From the NCBI GenBank assembly GCA_009801015.1, contig VHZZ01000349.1, forward strand, positions 89,497 through 114,967: a DNA stretch of 25,471 nucleotides. Direction: 5' to 3'. This DNA is from Silene noctiflora. Its lineage: Eukaryota; Streptophyta; Magnoliopsida; Caryophyllales; Caryophyllaceae. Below the pieces are notes generated by a model, which ran no database searches, was not told where the DNA came from, and saw nothing but the letters and a program-made list of their open reading frames with translations. Numbering within the stretch: position 1 is the first letter of the stretch; every line of letters starts with the position of its first letter. The position numbers and the translations under genes were made by a program. Of this stretch, positions 13,327-23,683 are shown one piece after another.

Positions 13327-13677
13327 CAGGGGTGTTTATAAAGTAGACCGCACCGGTAAATCTGACTGACCCGGACCTGATCCGGTTTGGACCGGGTATT
13401 AATCGCTCCAACCTCCAGGTCCACAAAAATATGGTGACCGGTCTCCGATCCGGTGAAAGCCAAAAAAAAATAACCTTAATTTACATTATTACCTATAAAA
13501 TGGAGCCGGTCCGGTCCAAACCCGGAAAAACCAGGACCTAAAGGGTTCCGATCGGGTCCGGTCCGGGTCCGGTCCGGGTCCCACCTAACCGGTCTGGTTT
13601 TCGGTTTCGAGGTAAGAGGTCGTCCAATCCGCGGGCCTTTGCGGTCTTGTTCGGTTCTGGACTGGTGAACACTCGTA
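13327..13677. mobile_element. hAT-type non-autonomous element, GGTCCGG-rich
   Basis: The left end caggggtgttta and the complement of the right end (tgaacactcgta) are related imperfect inverted repeats of the hAT type. The flanking 8-mers agtatagt (13319-13326) and agtatggt (13678-13685) differ at one base, as expected of an old 8-bp target duplication. The interior is GC-rich in an AT-rich region and packed with ggtccgg/ccggtcc words, densest around 13500-13600. No transposase is present. The minus-strand ORF at 13538-13738 is a by-product. Confidence 0.65.
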
Positions 13678-13844
13678 AGTATGGTGGATAAAATTTGGGC
13701 GAAACTCCCAAAGGACTTTCAAGCCTCCCCAAGATCAATTCTATACCCTGAGTCTTTGCCTTCTAGACTTCGAATCTATCACTTTCAAATAACTTGTTAG
13801 AATTTATATGTGGTTTGCAGGCTATCACAATTTTACCAGTTCAT

Positions 13845-14083
13845 GGATTATACATCTGAGGTACTACCTCTTAATATCTATTTTCTGAGTTTTATATTAA
13901 AGTTTTTGAGTTTTATTTTGAATATCATGAGTTTGTAGTATTAAGTTTTTTAGTACATTTATTTAAAACATTAAACTAAAAAAAATATAATATTACTCAA
14001 AAACTATATTTGAAAATACTAATATGCTCAGAAACAATGTGTATATGCTCAAAAATTAAAAAGTCAGCTCAGATGCGTAATCC
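13845..14083. repeat. Foldback element (239 bp) in the transporter promoter region
   Basis: The ends ggattatacatctgag and ctcagatgcgtaatcc are inverted complements with two mismatches in 16. Inside, repeated 'gttttgag' type words on the left are mirrored by 'ctcaaaaa' on the right, so the whole unit can fold. Length and structure fit a MITE. Its superfamily is not clear because I see no convincing target duplication. It ends about 175 bases before the transporter ATG. Confidence 0.55.
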
Positions 14084-14257
14084 TTTTTCTCCAAATTTAC
14101 GCAATGCACACCAAAAAGATAACGATTACGGGTCCCTAGTCACCCAAAAAACAAAAACCTAACCGTATTTCATTAGTATTTCTTTCCCTCTCCATCCTTC
14201 CTGCTTTCACATAATCACACTCACTGAATTCAAAATTTAGCGACATTTTTGCTGTCA

Positions 14258-17200
14258 ATGGAGTATCGTAAGATCAAAGATCAGGTTTCTCTCTTCTCCC
14301 TTCTCTTTTATGTATGATATATTTCAATTACATTGATTAACTTTTGTAATCACGTTTAATTATATTGTTATTATTTGATGATACCCGAGTTTGCGAATCA
14401 AAATCCGTATTTTGAAGCTTAATTTAGTGTTCAATTTTTGCAATTTCATTTGATGAGATTGTAATTTTTGTATATTATTCATTTGTCGATACTTGAGTTT
14501 GCGAATCAAATTCATATATTGAAGCTTCATTGAGTGTTCAATTGTTGCGTTTCCGTTTAATTTGATCGAAACTTTATATAATTCAGTTGAGGATATTTAT
14601 GTTTGCGAATCAAATTCGTATATTGAAGCTTAATTGAGTGTTCAATTGTTGCATTTCCGTTTAATTCCATCCAAACTTTAAACAATTTTATTAGAGGATG
14701 CTTATGTTTGCGAAATGCGAATCAAATTCGCATATTGAAGCTTAATTGAGTGTTCAGTTGTTGCTGTTCCGTTTGATTCGATCGAGACTTGTTGTATAGA
14801 TTTCATTTGAGATACTTGAGATACTTGCTGCATTTCAATTTGATGTGATCGTAACTATTTTGTATAGAATTCATTCGATGATACTGTGTTTGCGAATCAA
14901 ATCCACATTTAGAAGTTCCATTGAGTATGCATTTGATACGTTCGATTTAATACGATCCTAACCGTTTATTAAATTATAAAGCGTTAGAGTAAAGCTTGAT
15001 TAGAGAATTTGAGGATTGTGATTATTTGTTTTGTTAGGATAAAGATGAAGAATCTGAAGGCGACATAGAAAGCTCACATGGAAAAGGTAATCCATTGTTT
15101 AGATTAATTTAGTAAGTATAAATGTCGTTGTTAATAATTTGTTATACTAGTTTAATTTAGCATATTCCGATGAGGTAATCCTATAATATATTGTCTCAAC
15201 TCTTAAGGTTAATTCTTCTGATTTCAACTAATGGCAGGAGGTACTGTGAATAATGTAGCTCCATTGGGAGGGATATTAGGCGGAAAAACACAATGGAAAC
15301 GCAAGTATGTTTATTTTGTTGCTTTTGTAGCTACAACAACGGAGTATTATATATTGGCAATTAGTCTCGTGTAAGACCGTTGTATGTATACAACAGTCAG
15401 TAACATGTAATGGGACCGGTGTATGTATACAATGTTCTCATGAGTTTTTCTTATTTGTTGGTACTTGTTGAAGTTGTGAGAATCCCGTTGCTGTATCGAC
15501 TGATGTTTTGGTATTTGCCTTTGTAATCATGGAAATAGGTCGTTGGTGACGTTTGCATTAACTTTACTGACTAGCTCACAAGCTATACTTATTGTCTGGT
15601 CCAAGCGAGCTGGTAAATATGAATACAGTGTTACAACAGCTAATTTTCTGGTGAGCATAGCTTTTTTTTGGTTGGTTTATCTAGCTTTAGTCTTCGTCTC
15701 TTCAATGGATTGCTGTTTCCTTTACCCATGTTTCAGAGATTAAATACTAAATTTACGAAATTGAATAAATACGCCTTTAATAGCTTACCTTCTTCAGGTG
15801 GCTGTTTGATATACATTTATATCTAATGCTTCTCTCCTAACTCGATTAAAGTAGTTATTGATACAGTGGCTGTTTTGGAGGAAACGACATTCTTCTAGCC
15901 ATTTTTGGACTTCTCGTACATATTCAAAATTTTCTCTTTTAATTGTGGGGCTTTACTTGAGATTTCTTTCTTTTTTTTGTTTCTGGAACTAGGTTGAATC
16001 CTTAAAATGTGCATTATCACTTGCAGCCTTGGTAAGGATTTGGAGAAAGGATGGTGTTACTGAAGATAATAGGTTAGTGAGCATTAATGTATGCTTTTTT
16101 TAGTATATACCATCCGACAAATGTAATGGCACGGTTAATTAGTTACTTCACCTGAAACTTCTGCTTAGACTTCTAGACTGATCTTACAGTGTGAAATGTT
16201 CTCCTAAGTTTTGATTTATCTGCTGTTCTAAATCAATATTTTCTAAAAAAAATCAGGTTAAGCACAACAGTCGATGAAGTTATTGTTTATCCCATTCCTG
16301 CAGTTCTTTATCTCGTCAAGAATCTACTTCAGGTTTGTTCATGACTTTTGGGCTTTGATGCTTCGTTGAACCTCTGAATAAGTCCCTAACCCAGCTCTGT
16401 TTTTGTCCCTTTTCCCCTTTTTGTTGAGCAGTATTATATCTTTGCATATGTAGATGCTCCAGGATATCAGATACTGAAAAACCTGAATATCATCAGCACT
16501 GGTGTTCTATACCGTATCATTCTTAAGAAACGGTGAGCCTTGAGTTGTGAATGTTAGTTCAGGCTATTAAATTATTTCCGCTAATCAAGGGAGAAAGTAA
16601 AACATAAAAATTTTAATCGTGCATCCCTCTCAGTTTCATGCTGTTTATGAATTGTAAATAATATTTGCTGATATTAAGGTGATCAAGGAGATGAAAATTG
16701 ACTAATTGATTTCGTAATTTGTTAATCTGCTCCTGGAGAAATAATATCTTGAAAAAACAGAACTATAAGCTTGCCGGCTTTTCGAGTGCATTGAGTCATT
16801 GACTACATATCTAATATCACACGTGAAAATAATTGCGACTAGCGTTTACTGATCATCAGAATGAGTCATTATAAATTATAATGTTCCTGTTTTCCAGGTT
16901 AAGTGAAGTCCAGTGGGCAGCTTTTATCCTACTGTGTGCAGGGTGCACGACAGCACAGCTTAAATCAAAGTAAGTGGTTAATACTATTATCTTATATTAT
17001 GTAATACTGCTTTATAGGGCCCATGCTTGAAATTGTCCATCATATGCTGAGAGGCAGCTCGCTTTGGAGATAGTGGCTGAGGGTAGAGAGTGGTGACAGG
17101 GTTTCATTCTGAAATGCACGCAACCTTGAATAAAGAAACTAGGAAAAAGTTCCGTATTTGTAAGTTGGAACAAATGCATGCCAGGGCCGCAGGGGGATAT

Positions 17201-18789
17201 TAATTATTCCGTTCATTTCTCCTATTTTTTGTGCTGTTTCCATTCCTTTTTTCCTGTACTCAAAACTTGAAAGTCAGAACAGGTGGCGCCTTAAAATTGT
17301 TATCAGTCGAGAAATGAAAATCTTAACCGTTTATGATGTCTTTGTAATATTCAGTAATGTTATACATGCAGCTCTGATCGTGTTCTTGAAACTTCACTCC
17401 AAGGTTGGATGATGGCCATTGTGAGGCTTCATTTCTCTCCTGCTCTTTCTTAGTATTCTTTGATGAAACGGCATACCTTCGGATATTAACTTTTGAAATA
17501 AGATTTGATGATTTTTCTAGGTCATGGCTCTTCTTAGTGGCTTTGCTGGTGTCTACACAGAGGTAACTTTGGCATAAATGATTATATATACCTTGCACTA
17601 TGAAACACTATGTTCAGCAGTATGCACCAAGTATCCTGAAACTGGAGTTAAAAGATTATACACCCAGTTGACTCGTGCTTTCTATTCTCAGGCTATTATC
17701 AAGAAGCGTCCTCAGAGAAATATAAATGTTCAGAACCTCTACTTATATGTCTTCGGGATGATTTTCAATGCCATCGCAATAGTGATTCAAGATTTTGATG
17801 CAGTTGTGAACAAGTAGGCTTTCTTTCAGATTTTGTTTGAAAACCTTAAGAAGTGCAACAATCTTTGACTGATAACAGGAAACATATAACTCCTTTTTAA
17901 GTCATAAACACCTTATACTGTATACATTAACTTGCGTAGTTCATCTGTTTTTTTTTTCTTTTAAATTTCATTTCTTGGTTGCAGGGGTTTCTTCCATGGC
18001 TACTCATCTATTACTGTACTTATGATTGTAAACCACGCACTCAGGTATTTCATATCGTAAATCCTGCACTTTTCTGACCTTATTATAGCATCACAAATCA
18101 GTTTCCTAATACTCCTTCTCCTTATAGAAATCAGATTATGTGAAGGGTCTTCCGTCTGTTTTAGAATTACCTCGATAGTGTGACTTCATGATCAACACAG
18201 TGTCGAATAATTTTATTATCATTGTTAAATTAAGACTGTTTCAGACTCTTTTGTTTCCATTATCTGCCTTCTCTGCTCCTTTTCTCAATGTTGATGGTAA
18301 GTTTCTAGCTTATGATCTTTATATATATATATATGCAGTGGCATTGCTGTCTCAATGGTAATGAAGTACGCTGACAACATAGTGAAGGTAAGACCTGCCA
18401 GTTGCCACGCTACTTTTCTATCATCAATTCTCATGATCTGTTATCAATTTTCGGACATAATTTGGATGACGATAAGAATTTTGCATACATTTACTGCATA
18501 TTAATTTCCTTACATGCTTAATTGTTTACAGTCATAATATAAATTTATGTAACAGGTTTATTCCACTTCGGTTGCGATGATACTGACTGCAATCGTCTCT
18601 GTTTTCCTTTTTCAATTTCATCTCTCCCTCGCCTTTTTTCTTGGTACCACGTAAGTAACTTCCTTCCGCAACCCCAAATTATAGTTCTTCTGAATGATTA
18701 TTGGTTTGGCTTTCCTTACAATTAATTTGATTTCCAGGGTTGTTTCGGTCTCGGTCTACCTCCACTCAATCGGGAAACTACAAAGATAG
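14258..18789 (+). CDS. Nucleotide-sugar transporter, CMP-sialic acid transporter-like, 15 exons
   Basis: Golgi/ER antiporter of the drug/metabolite transporter superfamily that moves nucleotide sugars into the lumen for glycan synthesis. Exons: 14258-14284, 15038-15086, 15238-15304, 15539-15650, 15993-16072, 16257-16332, 16432-16532, 16898-16969, 17372-17420, 17521-17562, 17692-17813, 17985-18044, 18339-18387, 18556-18650, 18738-18789. All introns are GT-AG and phases join to 350 residues, the family's usual size. An acidic cytosolic N-terminus (MEYRKIKDQDKDEESEGD) precedes about ten hydrophobic segments. Family blocks include KNLLQYY (133-139), LKNLNIISTGVLYR (152-165), YTEAIIKKRP (223-232) and MKYADNIVKVYSTSVAM (294-310). 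From memory it resembles Arabidopsis At4g35335 and relatives. The name is historical, as plants are not known to make much sialic acid; the true substrate is not readable here. Its last exon recurs as a fragment at 24367. Confidence 0.95.
14378..14978 (+). repeat. Tandem repeat of ~105-bp units in transporter intron 1
   Basis: Five units share 'gat-ac-tgagtttgcgaatcaaa', 'tattgaagcttaattgagtg' and 'ttcaattgttgc' in the same order, starting near 14378, 14488, 14592, 14698 and 14880. A partial unit lies at about 14811-14879. Unit lengths are about 100-114 bases. The middle units are most alike, which suggests expansion by slippage or unequal exchange. The array takes up most of the 753-base first intron. 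Confidence 0.8.
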
Positions 18790-19117
18790 GAGTCGTCGCT
18801 GCTTTATTCTTGCAGCGAGCTGTTGAACACGACCAACACTGTGTGACAACACGACCAACGCTTTATTCTGAGTTTGTTACTAGTTCAGTATGAAGCATGT
18901 GATTGAGAGAAAGGTGGTTCACGCAGTGTTCAATGGTAAACGACAATCTAGGAACAGTAGTGGAATACCATAGAGACGAGAACGAACATGGTCATGGGAA
19001 TCGATAACTCGATATTAAAGGAGAAACTAATGAGGACCATTACTGTGAATGAAGAATTCATCAATTGTATCCATTTCTTGCATCTAATCGAAATATCAAT
19101 GTTGTAAACAAAGTACA

Positions 19118-19185
19118 ATTTTTTTTGACATGTAAAGAGTGACAAGTTCAGTTTTAGTGTTGACGGGTTCAAACCCGAATCCTGA
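19118..19185 (-). mobile_element. Decayed SINE remnant
   Basis: On the minus strand it reads 'gggtttgaacccgtcaacac' (box B-like), then 'actctttacatgtc' and an A run. This is similar to the end of the SINE at 9707-9805 ('ccgtcaacattaaaatcgct', 'ctctttacacc'). A trace of the same sequence is at 24690-24750 in the duplicated copy, so the insertion is older than the duplication. Confidence 0.5.
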
Positions 19186-19687
19186 ATCATCAAATTATAC
19201 TCGTATATTTGCTTTCAATCTTGAAACAGATACAAAAATGGTTAACACCATTTTGAAGCATAAATAGTTACACACTTTGAATTATATTAAAATAGACACG
19301 AATTTTTGCACCTTAAATTTCAGTATTCATAAAGATAATACATTTATAACTTTATTGGATATTACCGAGTAATTTTAATTTTGCTTCACACACGAAAAAA
19401 AAAAAACGTCTAATGATATTCAATACCATGCAAATGTTCCATAGAAACATCAATAGACGTAGCTGGAACACAAAATGAAACAGAGAATTCAAGTTACAGG
19501 TCCTCACTTCCTCGTCAAAATCAGTCGTAAAACTTCCAGGGAACGAGTAATTGCCTTGACTCAGCGCCTCACACATCGCTGCATATCCTCCCAATGTTTA
19601 TGAAGAAGTCAGTCAAACAGAGACCTCCCAAAATATACCAGAGGTCGGACGAGAGCCATGCAGGTCAATATACCAGATTGAAAACCA

Positions 19688-19752
19688 AACATTCTTCATA
19701 ACATTCTCTTTCACTAGATCGAAAGGTCTCAAATTCCCTTGCAAATTGAGAG
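19688..19752. repeat. Direct repeat flanking the NLR, left copy
   Basis: About 60 bp beginning aacattcttcataacattct and running through 'ctcaaattccctt'. It recurs in direct orientation at 23684-23747 with few mismatches. A third version at about 25102-25152 lacks an internal 'ataacactctcttt' block. The NLR and its flanks (19753-23683) lie exactly between the first two. Confidence 0.8.
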
Positions 19753-19872
19753 GCAGGAACTCTTGAGCATTACTCAAATTACGGTGTTTCTACAGCAATG
19801 ACGAATACAGGAATAAGAAGATTACGTAATCAGTGAAGGGCAAACATCCATATGAAGATTACCTTTATTTAT
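19753..19872 (-). other. NLR 3' UTR, possibly with an intron
   Basis: Just after the NLR stop the minus strand reads 'aataaataaaggtaatcttc'. An 'aag|gtaatc' donor there, with an acceptor near 19748 ('atttgcaag'), would splice the transcript onto the 'ggaatttgagacctttcg' block. That would make the duplicated block part of the NLR 3' UTR. This is inference from splice-like words only. Confidence 0.3.
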
Positions 19873-22800
19873 TCACTGCTCAGTGATGGAGACGTGCGGG
19901 ATCTGTCGAATTTTTGGCCACTCTTTGCCGATTGGTTTTTGACATTGAACGCTTAGGCTTGTACAGTCTTTGATGGTAAGTTTCTGAAGGGAAGTGATGT
20001 ATTGAATCGTGCCTAGTGATTTGAGCTCGGGGCAATAATCCAACGTGAGAGACTGAAGTGATGATAAGTATCTTATCCACTCCGGTAGTCTTTTCAACGC
20101 GTACCAATAACCAATATAGAGGTTTTCAAGGGCAGTTAAGTGCATCATCTCCTTGGGCAGATCTCGCAGGGTGCGAAAATACTTCAATTCGAGGGAACGG
20201 AGATTTTGATGTAGGAAGCTCCAAGGCATGTCACGTATGTTCACTTTAACATCTATATCTACAAGTGAAAGCGACTCGAGGGCAGTGAGATGCTCTAACA
20301 CTCCTAAAACACTTGTCAATCCTCTGCACTCATTGATCTTAAGGCTTCGTAAGGAAGAACAGTTCTTGATATCTAAGTTTCCATCTCCTTTTGATATGCT
20401 CAGCAAATCTTTGATGTCCCTCATCTCAAGAAATTCTAGGCTCGGACAAGGAGGAAAAGATGTCAACTCGGGGCACCAACGAATGCCTAATGTTGTGAGG
20501 CGAGGAAATGGTGGTAGCCAATCTGACTTGCTGCTGCTGCTGCTGCTGCTGCTGCTATCACTTTTACCGACCCCTTTCCGCCATCCTTTCAACCTGTCTA
20601 AACTCCAAATATTGAGATACTCAAGGGATGGGAAAAATGGTATATTATTTGACCCGGAACCACCGCTAATCTCCACATACTCCAAATTCAACTTGAAAAG
20701 AGACAATTCTTTCAGATGCTTCAAATTACTCAACAATGGGATACCATGCAACTTCTTACACCAAATAAGCTCAATCTTGACAAGTTTGGGAAGAATAATA
20801 GACCAGTCATCACGTGCTCTTCCCCACCTTGGAATTTCGGTACCATTATAACCATTCAACTGCAACTGCATGAGTTCTTCACTTGGCTGCAGCTTTGCAA
20901 TCAGAGTCTCTTGATTGGTTAGACGAGGTCTGGTAGGTATCCGTATAATTATCGCCTTCAGGTTCTTAATGTGCTTTAGATAACTGTCTTCACATTCATT
21001 TCCGTTCTCACTTGCACGGTTTCCATGAATCGTCTCCAGGTTCTTAATGTGCCTTAGATAACTGTCTTCACTTTCATCTTCGTTCTCACTTGCACGGTTT
21101 CCACGAATTGCGATATCAATCTGGCCCCTTAAATTAACGAGGGATTTTAAATCTTTCAATTGTCCTCTATATTGCTCCTTGATTGAACTCACACCACCAA
21201 CCTCAAAGTTGGTTAGGTCACGCAGGTTAATCAGTCGGTCTATACCAAAAGGCATGGAAGTCAACTTTATACACTCACGTATATCCAAGAGCCTAAGATT
21301 CACCAATTTGCAAAAATTTTTTGGCCACTCATTAAACCCACGACAGTCACGCATAACTAAACACTGTAAATTATATAATTTAGCAACTGAGTTTGGAAGT
21401 GTCTTGAGCTTCTTATTTTGAGAGAGATCAAGATATCTTAAGTGTAACAATTCCCCAATCGACTCCGATAAAAGTTCAGAATCTGGCACATATAAGCACA
21501 ACGATCTTAGCCAATACCAATTAACTACTAGAGTTTTCACCGTGTCTAAGGGAATTGTTGTATTCAAATGAATCATATCACTATGGATGTTTCTTTCATG
21601 AAAAAAACTGCTGGTCCATTCTTTCCCATCAAGGAATAAATGGCGATTTTTTCGGCTTAAGACGTTTGGTAGACTATTTGCCGCAATTATCTCATCCTCG
21701 GCGACTTCTAGAGCAAGATCATGCATTAAATCATGCATTTTAACTGATATGACATCACCACACACATTTCTTTCCACATTTTGAAAAAAACACCTTTTTA
21801 GTAAGACTAAAAAGTAGTCCTCACTCTTATCGGTGTAACCTTGTGCATACCAAAGACTAATTAAGTTCCGTTTGTCTATTTCAAAATCTTTGGGGAATAA
21901 AGCACAGCACCTGAAACAATGTTTCATTGAAGGTTCAAGATGGTCATAACTGACCTTTAAGATGGACATAATTGGATTTTTGGTAGTTTCAATTTGAGGT
22001 AGCCTATTCTTTTCAAATGATTCCCATCTATCTGTTTGACCATATAATAGAGTTCCTAAAACTTTTACGGCAAGGGGGACATTGGAGCATTTCTTAACAA
22101 TATTTTTGCCAATCCTAATCATTTCATGGTCGTTTGTTTCATCGGGTTCGTCTTCGAACGCAGTCAACGAAAACAAACGCCATGAGTTTTCATCAGACAA
22201 ACCTTTTAACATATACGTTTTAGAGCGGGTAGCTTTTCCTAATATCACTTCAGCCGTCTTTTCTGAACGGGTAGTAATGACAACTCTACTTCCTCTTCCA
22301 CCAATTGTCAAATATCTTCTCAGCTCATTCCACTCATATGGATCTTCTGTCCATACATCATCTAATATAAGCAGGTATGTCTTATTTCCTAATTCCTCTT
22401 GAAGTCCTACTTGCACGGATTGCATAGTCGAGACATAAGAGGGCTTTTTAGTTGATGATTCTATCATGTTCTTTAAAATTTTTTTCACCGGTAATCCTTT
22501 TCCATGTTGGTCGGAGACACACACCCATAACCTGTTCTCAAACATAGTTTGGATCCTATTGTGACTATATACAAGTCGAGCAAGAGTGGTTTTCCCTAAG
22601 CCCCCTATTCCCACAATAACAACAAATCCAACATTTTCCTCAACATTAGGGTCAAGGAGCATATCTACAATAACCTTCATATCATCCTCTCTTCCAATTA
22701 TATTCTCATCTAAAACGGAATCAGTGTCCGCTCTCCTTTCCAAAGCAGCCTGATGAGGGCGAACAAAGTCAGGTATGCTTGACTGATTAGGGCCAGTATA

Positions 22801-23229
22801 CTTATATCTATCGTGATTGTTGGCTATAGCATCCAACTTTTGATGGACGCTCTTAACCTCTTGAGAAGTATTATAACTAAGAAGAATACGATTCTTAGAT
22901 GAAAAGAAGCGACTCACCTTATGTAAGACCTTCTTTAAGAACCAAGCTCTGTCATCATCAAGTTGTTTCATCTTGGCAATAGTGGTGACCTTATCAAAAA
23001 GATCATCAACTTCATACAGAACTTCCTTGAGCTCCTCAACCCAGGTTTGCTCTTCACGGGAGAGCTGCGGCTTCGCGTCCAAGTCAAACAGCACTGTCTT
23101 GATGGAGGTGATTGACTGGTTCAGGATTCCGAGATCAGATTCCCTGTCTTTCATGTCTTTGATAACCAGAGTTTGTACAAGTTGAATGACCTTGTCCGCA
23201 ATGCTAATCAAGGTTCCCAAATCAGCCAT
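19873..23229 (-). CDS. CC-NB-LRR disease-resistance protein (RGA-like), intronless
   Basis: Intracellular immune receptor of 1118 residues, a normal CNL length, in one uninterrupted frame. I start at MADLGTLISI rather than a Met 11 codons upstream (23262), because MAD/MAE starts are usual here and the extra residues are not. Coiled-coil domain about 1-150 with an EDVID-class helix (YEVDDLFDKV, 72-81). NB-ARC about 175-505: P-loop GIGGLGKTT with Lys213, RNBS-A near 234-240, kinase-2 LLILDDVW (286-293), RNBS-B GSRVVITTRS (313-322), a GLPL-equivalent CSNVPLA (381-387), RNBS-D CCALFPKDF (441-449) and MHD at 498-500, duplicated at 502-504. Leucine-rich repeats run about 565-1105, ending in the EWPKIRQIPHVSI type tail. 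All nucleotide-binding motifs are present, so a working switch is plausible. Odd features are a 26-residue duplication (710-761) and nine serines (892-900). The recognised pathogen is unknown. Confidence 0.95.
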   Translation of the reverse strand: MADLGTLISIADKVIQLVQTLVIKDMKDRESDLGILNQSITSIKTVLFDLDAKPQLSREEQTWVEELKEVLYEVDDLFDKVTTIAKMKQLDDDRAWFLKKVLHKVSRFFSSKNRILLSYNTSQEVKSVHQKLDAIANNHDRYKYTGPNQSSIPDFVRPHQAALERRADTDSVLDENIIGREDDMKVIVDMLLDPNVEENVGFVVIVGIGGLGKTTLARLVYSHNRIQTMFENRLWVCVSDQHGKGLPVKKILKNMIESSTKKPSYVSTMQSVQVGLQEELGNKTYLLILDDVWTEDPYEWNELRRYLTIGGRGSRVVITTRSEKTAEVILGKATRSKTYMLKGLSDENSWRLFSLTAFEDEPDETNDHEMIRIGKNIVKKCSNVPLAVKVLGTLLYGQTDRWESFEKNRLPQIETTKNPIMSILKVSYDHLEPSMKHCFRCCALFPKDFEIDKRNLISLWYAQGYTDKSEDYFLVLLKRCFFQNVERNVCGDVISVKMHDLMHDLALEVAEDEIIAANSLPNVLSRKNRHLFLDGKEWTSSFFHERNIHSDMIHLNTTIPLDTVKTLVVNWYWLRSLCLYVPDSELLSESIGELLHLRYLDLSQNKKLKTLPNSVAKLYNLQCLVMRDCRGFNEWPKNFCKLVNLRLLDIRECIKLTSMPFGIDRLINLRDLTNFEVGGVSSIKEQYRGQLKDLKSLVNLRGQIDIAIRGNRASENEDESEDSYLRHIKNLETIHGNRASENGNECEDSYLKHIKNLKAIIIRIPTRPRLTNQETLIAKLQPSEELMQLQLNGYNGTEIPRWGRARDDWSIILPKLVKIELIWCKKLHGIPLLSNLKHLKELSLFKLNLEYVEISGGSGSNNIPFFPSLEYLNIWSLDRLKGWRKGVGKSDSSSSSSSSSKSDWLPPFPRLTTLGIRWCPELTSFPPCPSLEFLEMRDIKDLLSISKGDGNLDIKNCSSLRSLKINECRGLTSVLGVLEHLTALESLSLVDIDVKVNIRDMPWSFLHQNLRSLELKYFRTLRDLPKEMMHLTALENLYIGYWYALKRLPEWIRYLSSLQSLTLDYCPELKSLGTIQYITSLQKLTIKDCTSLSVQCQKPIGKEWPKIRQIPHVSITEQ
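20530..20556 (-). repeat. Trinucleotide repeat AGC x9 coding for poly-Ser in the NLR
   Basis: Nine identical codons (gct on the plus strand, agc on the coding strand) give Ser892-900 in a loop of the leucine-rich-repeat region. The identical codons mean the run is a microsatellite, likely to vary in length between alleles without shifting frame. Confidence 0.9.
20947..21102 (-). repeat. In-frame 78-bp tandem duplication in the NLR
   Basis: Two adjacent 26-residue units, 710-735 and 736-761, both begin GNRASEN and carry EDSYL-HIKNL. On DNA, 'aggttcttaatgtg' recurs at 20960 and 21038. The units differ at a few positions, so the duplication is not brand new. It lies in a non-canonical acidic insertion between leucine-rich repeats. 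Confidence 0.9.
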
Positions 23230-23683
23230 ATTTTTGCAGAGATGAGAATGAAATATGATCAAATGAAAGGAGAGTCAAAGAGGGAATGAAATGTGAACTT
23301 GTAATTGTTAGACTGATTCAAGGATGGTACGGAAGAGAGGAGCTCACATCTCCACTTCTCCAATTATTTTACGACGATAATTGTAAGTAAACGGGAAGAC
23401 TGGCACCCGCAAAGCCGAGTATTCGTGAATAATATGACCCTTCGAAAATCTATAGTAACTATCAGAACATGTCAATAATACTTCTGTCATTATAAATAAT
23501 CATGTACTGTATATTATATTATCCAGTTGTATTAGTTTGAATTGTTAATATGACTAGTTGCTAAATACTAGTCCGTTCAGTCAATTTTTATCATTTGTTT
23601 TATCGACACAAATGAAGAGAATCTTCATTATAATTTCTAAAATATAACATAAAACATACGTGGGATCTTGTTTGATTTATCTT
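23230..23683 (-). promoter_or_regulatory. Upstream region of the NLR gene
   Basis: Presumed promoter and leader of the minus-strand NLR, running up to the flanking direct repeat at 23684. It is AT-rich in its distal half. I cannot name a TATA box or defence element with confidence. Confidence 0.35.

Larger units (their letters stand above)
18747..19752. repeat. Segmental duplication, left copy
   Basis: The end of the transporter's last exon and about 960 bases beyond it match 24367-25152 in the same orientation. Shared blocks include 'aacacgaccaacac', 'ataccatagagacgag', 'aaggagaaact', 'ctggaacacaaaatgaaa', 'ggtcctcacttcctcg' and 'cctcccaatgtttatgaag'. The left copy has about 220 extra bases (roughly 19175-19395) absent from the right copy, while the right copy has extra sequence near 24950-24990. 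The transporter 3' UTR lies in the first part. A minus-strand ORF at 19352-19594 is a decayed version of the longer one in the right copy. Confidence 0.85.

Noticed and set aside
13538..13738. 66-codon minus-strand Pro/Gly-rich ORF
   Set aside because: Produced by the GGTCCGG-rich hAT-type element; composition is that of the repeat.
15360..15440. Repeat word 'tgtatgtatacaa' in transporter intron 3 as a MITE
   Set aside because: Only a short direct/palindromic word without clear ends or target duplication.
19880..23185. Several ORFs of 60-207 codons overlapping the NLR, mostly on the plus strand
   Set aside because: Shadows of the long NLR frame; none has independent features. The 207-codon one is Leu/Ser-rich because it is antisense to the leucine-rich repeats and poly-Ser.
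23230..23262. NLR start 11 codons upstream (MIIFHSHLCKN)
   Set aside because: The family typically starts at MAD/MAE; the extra residues are unlike known coiled-coil N-termini.
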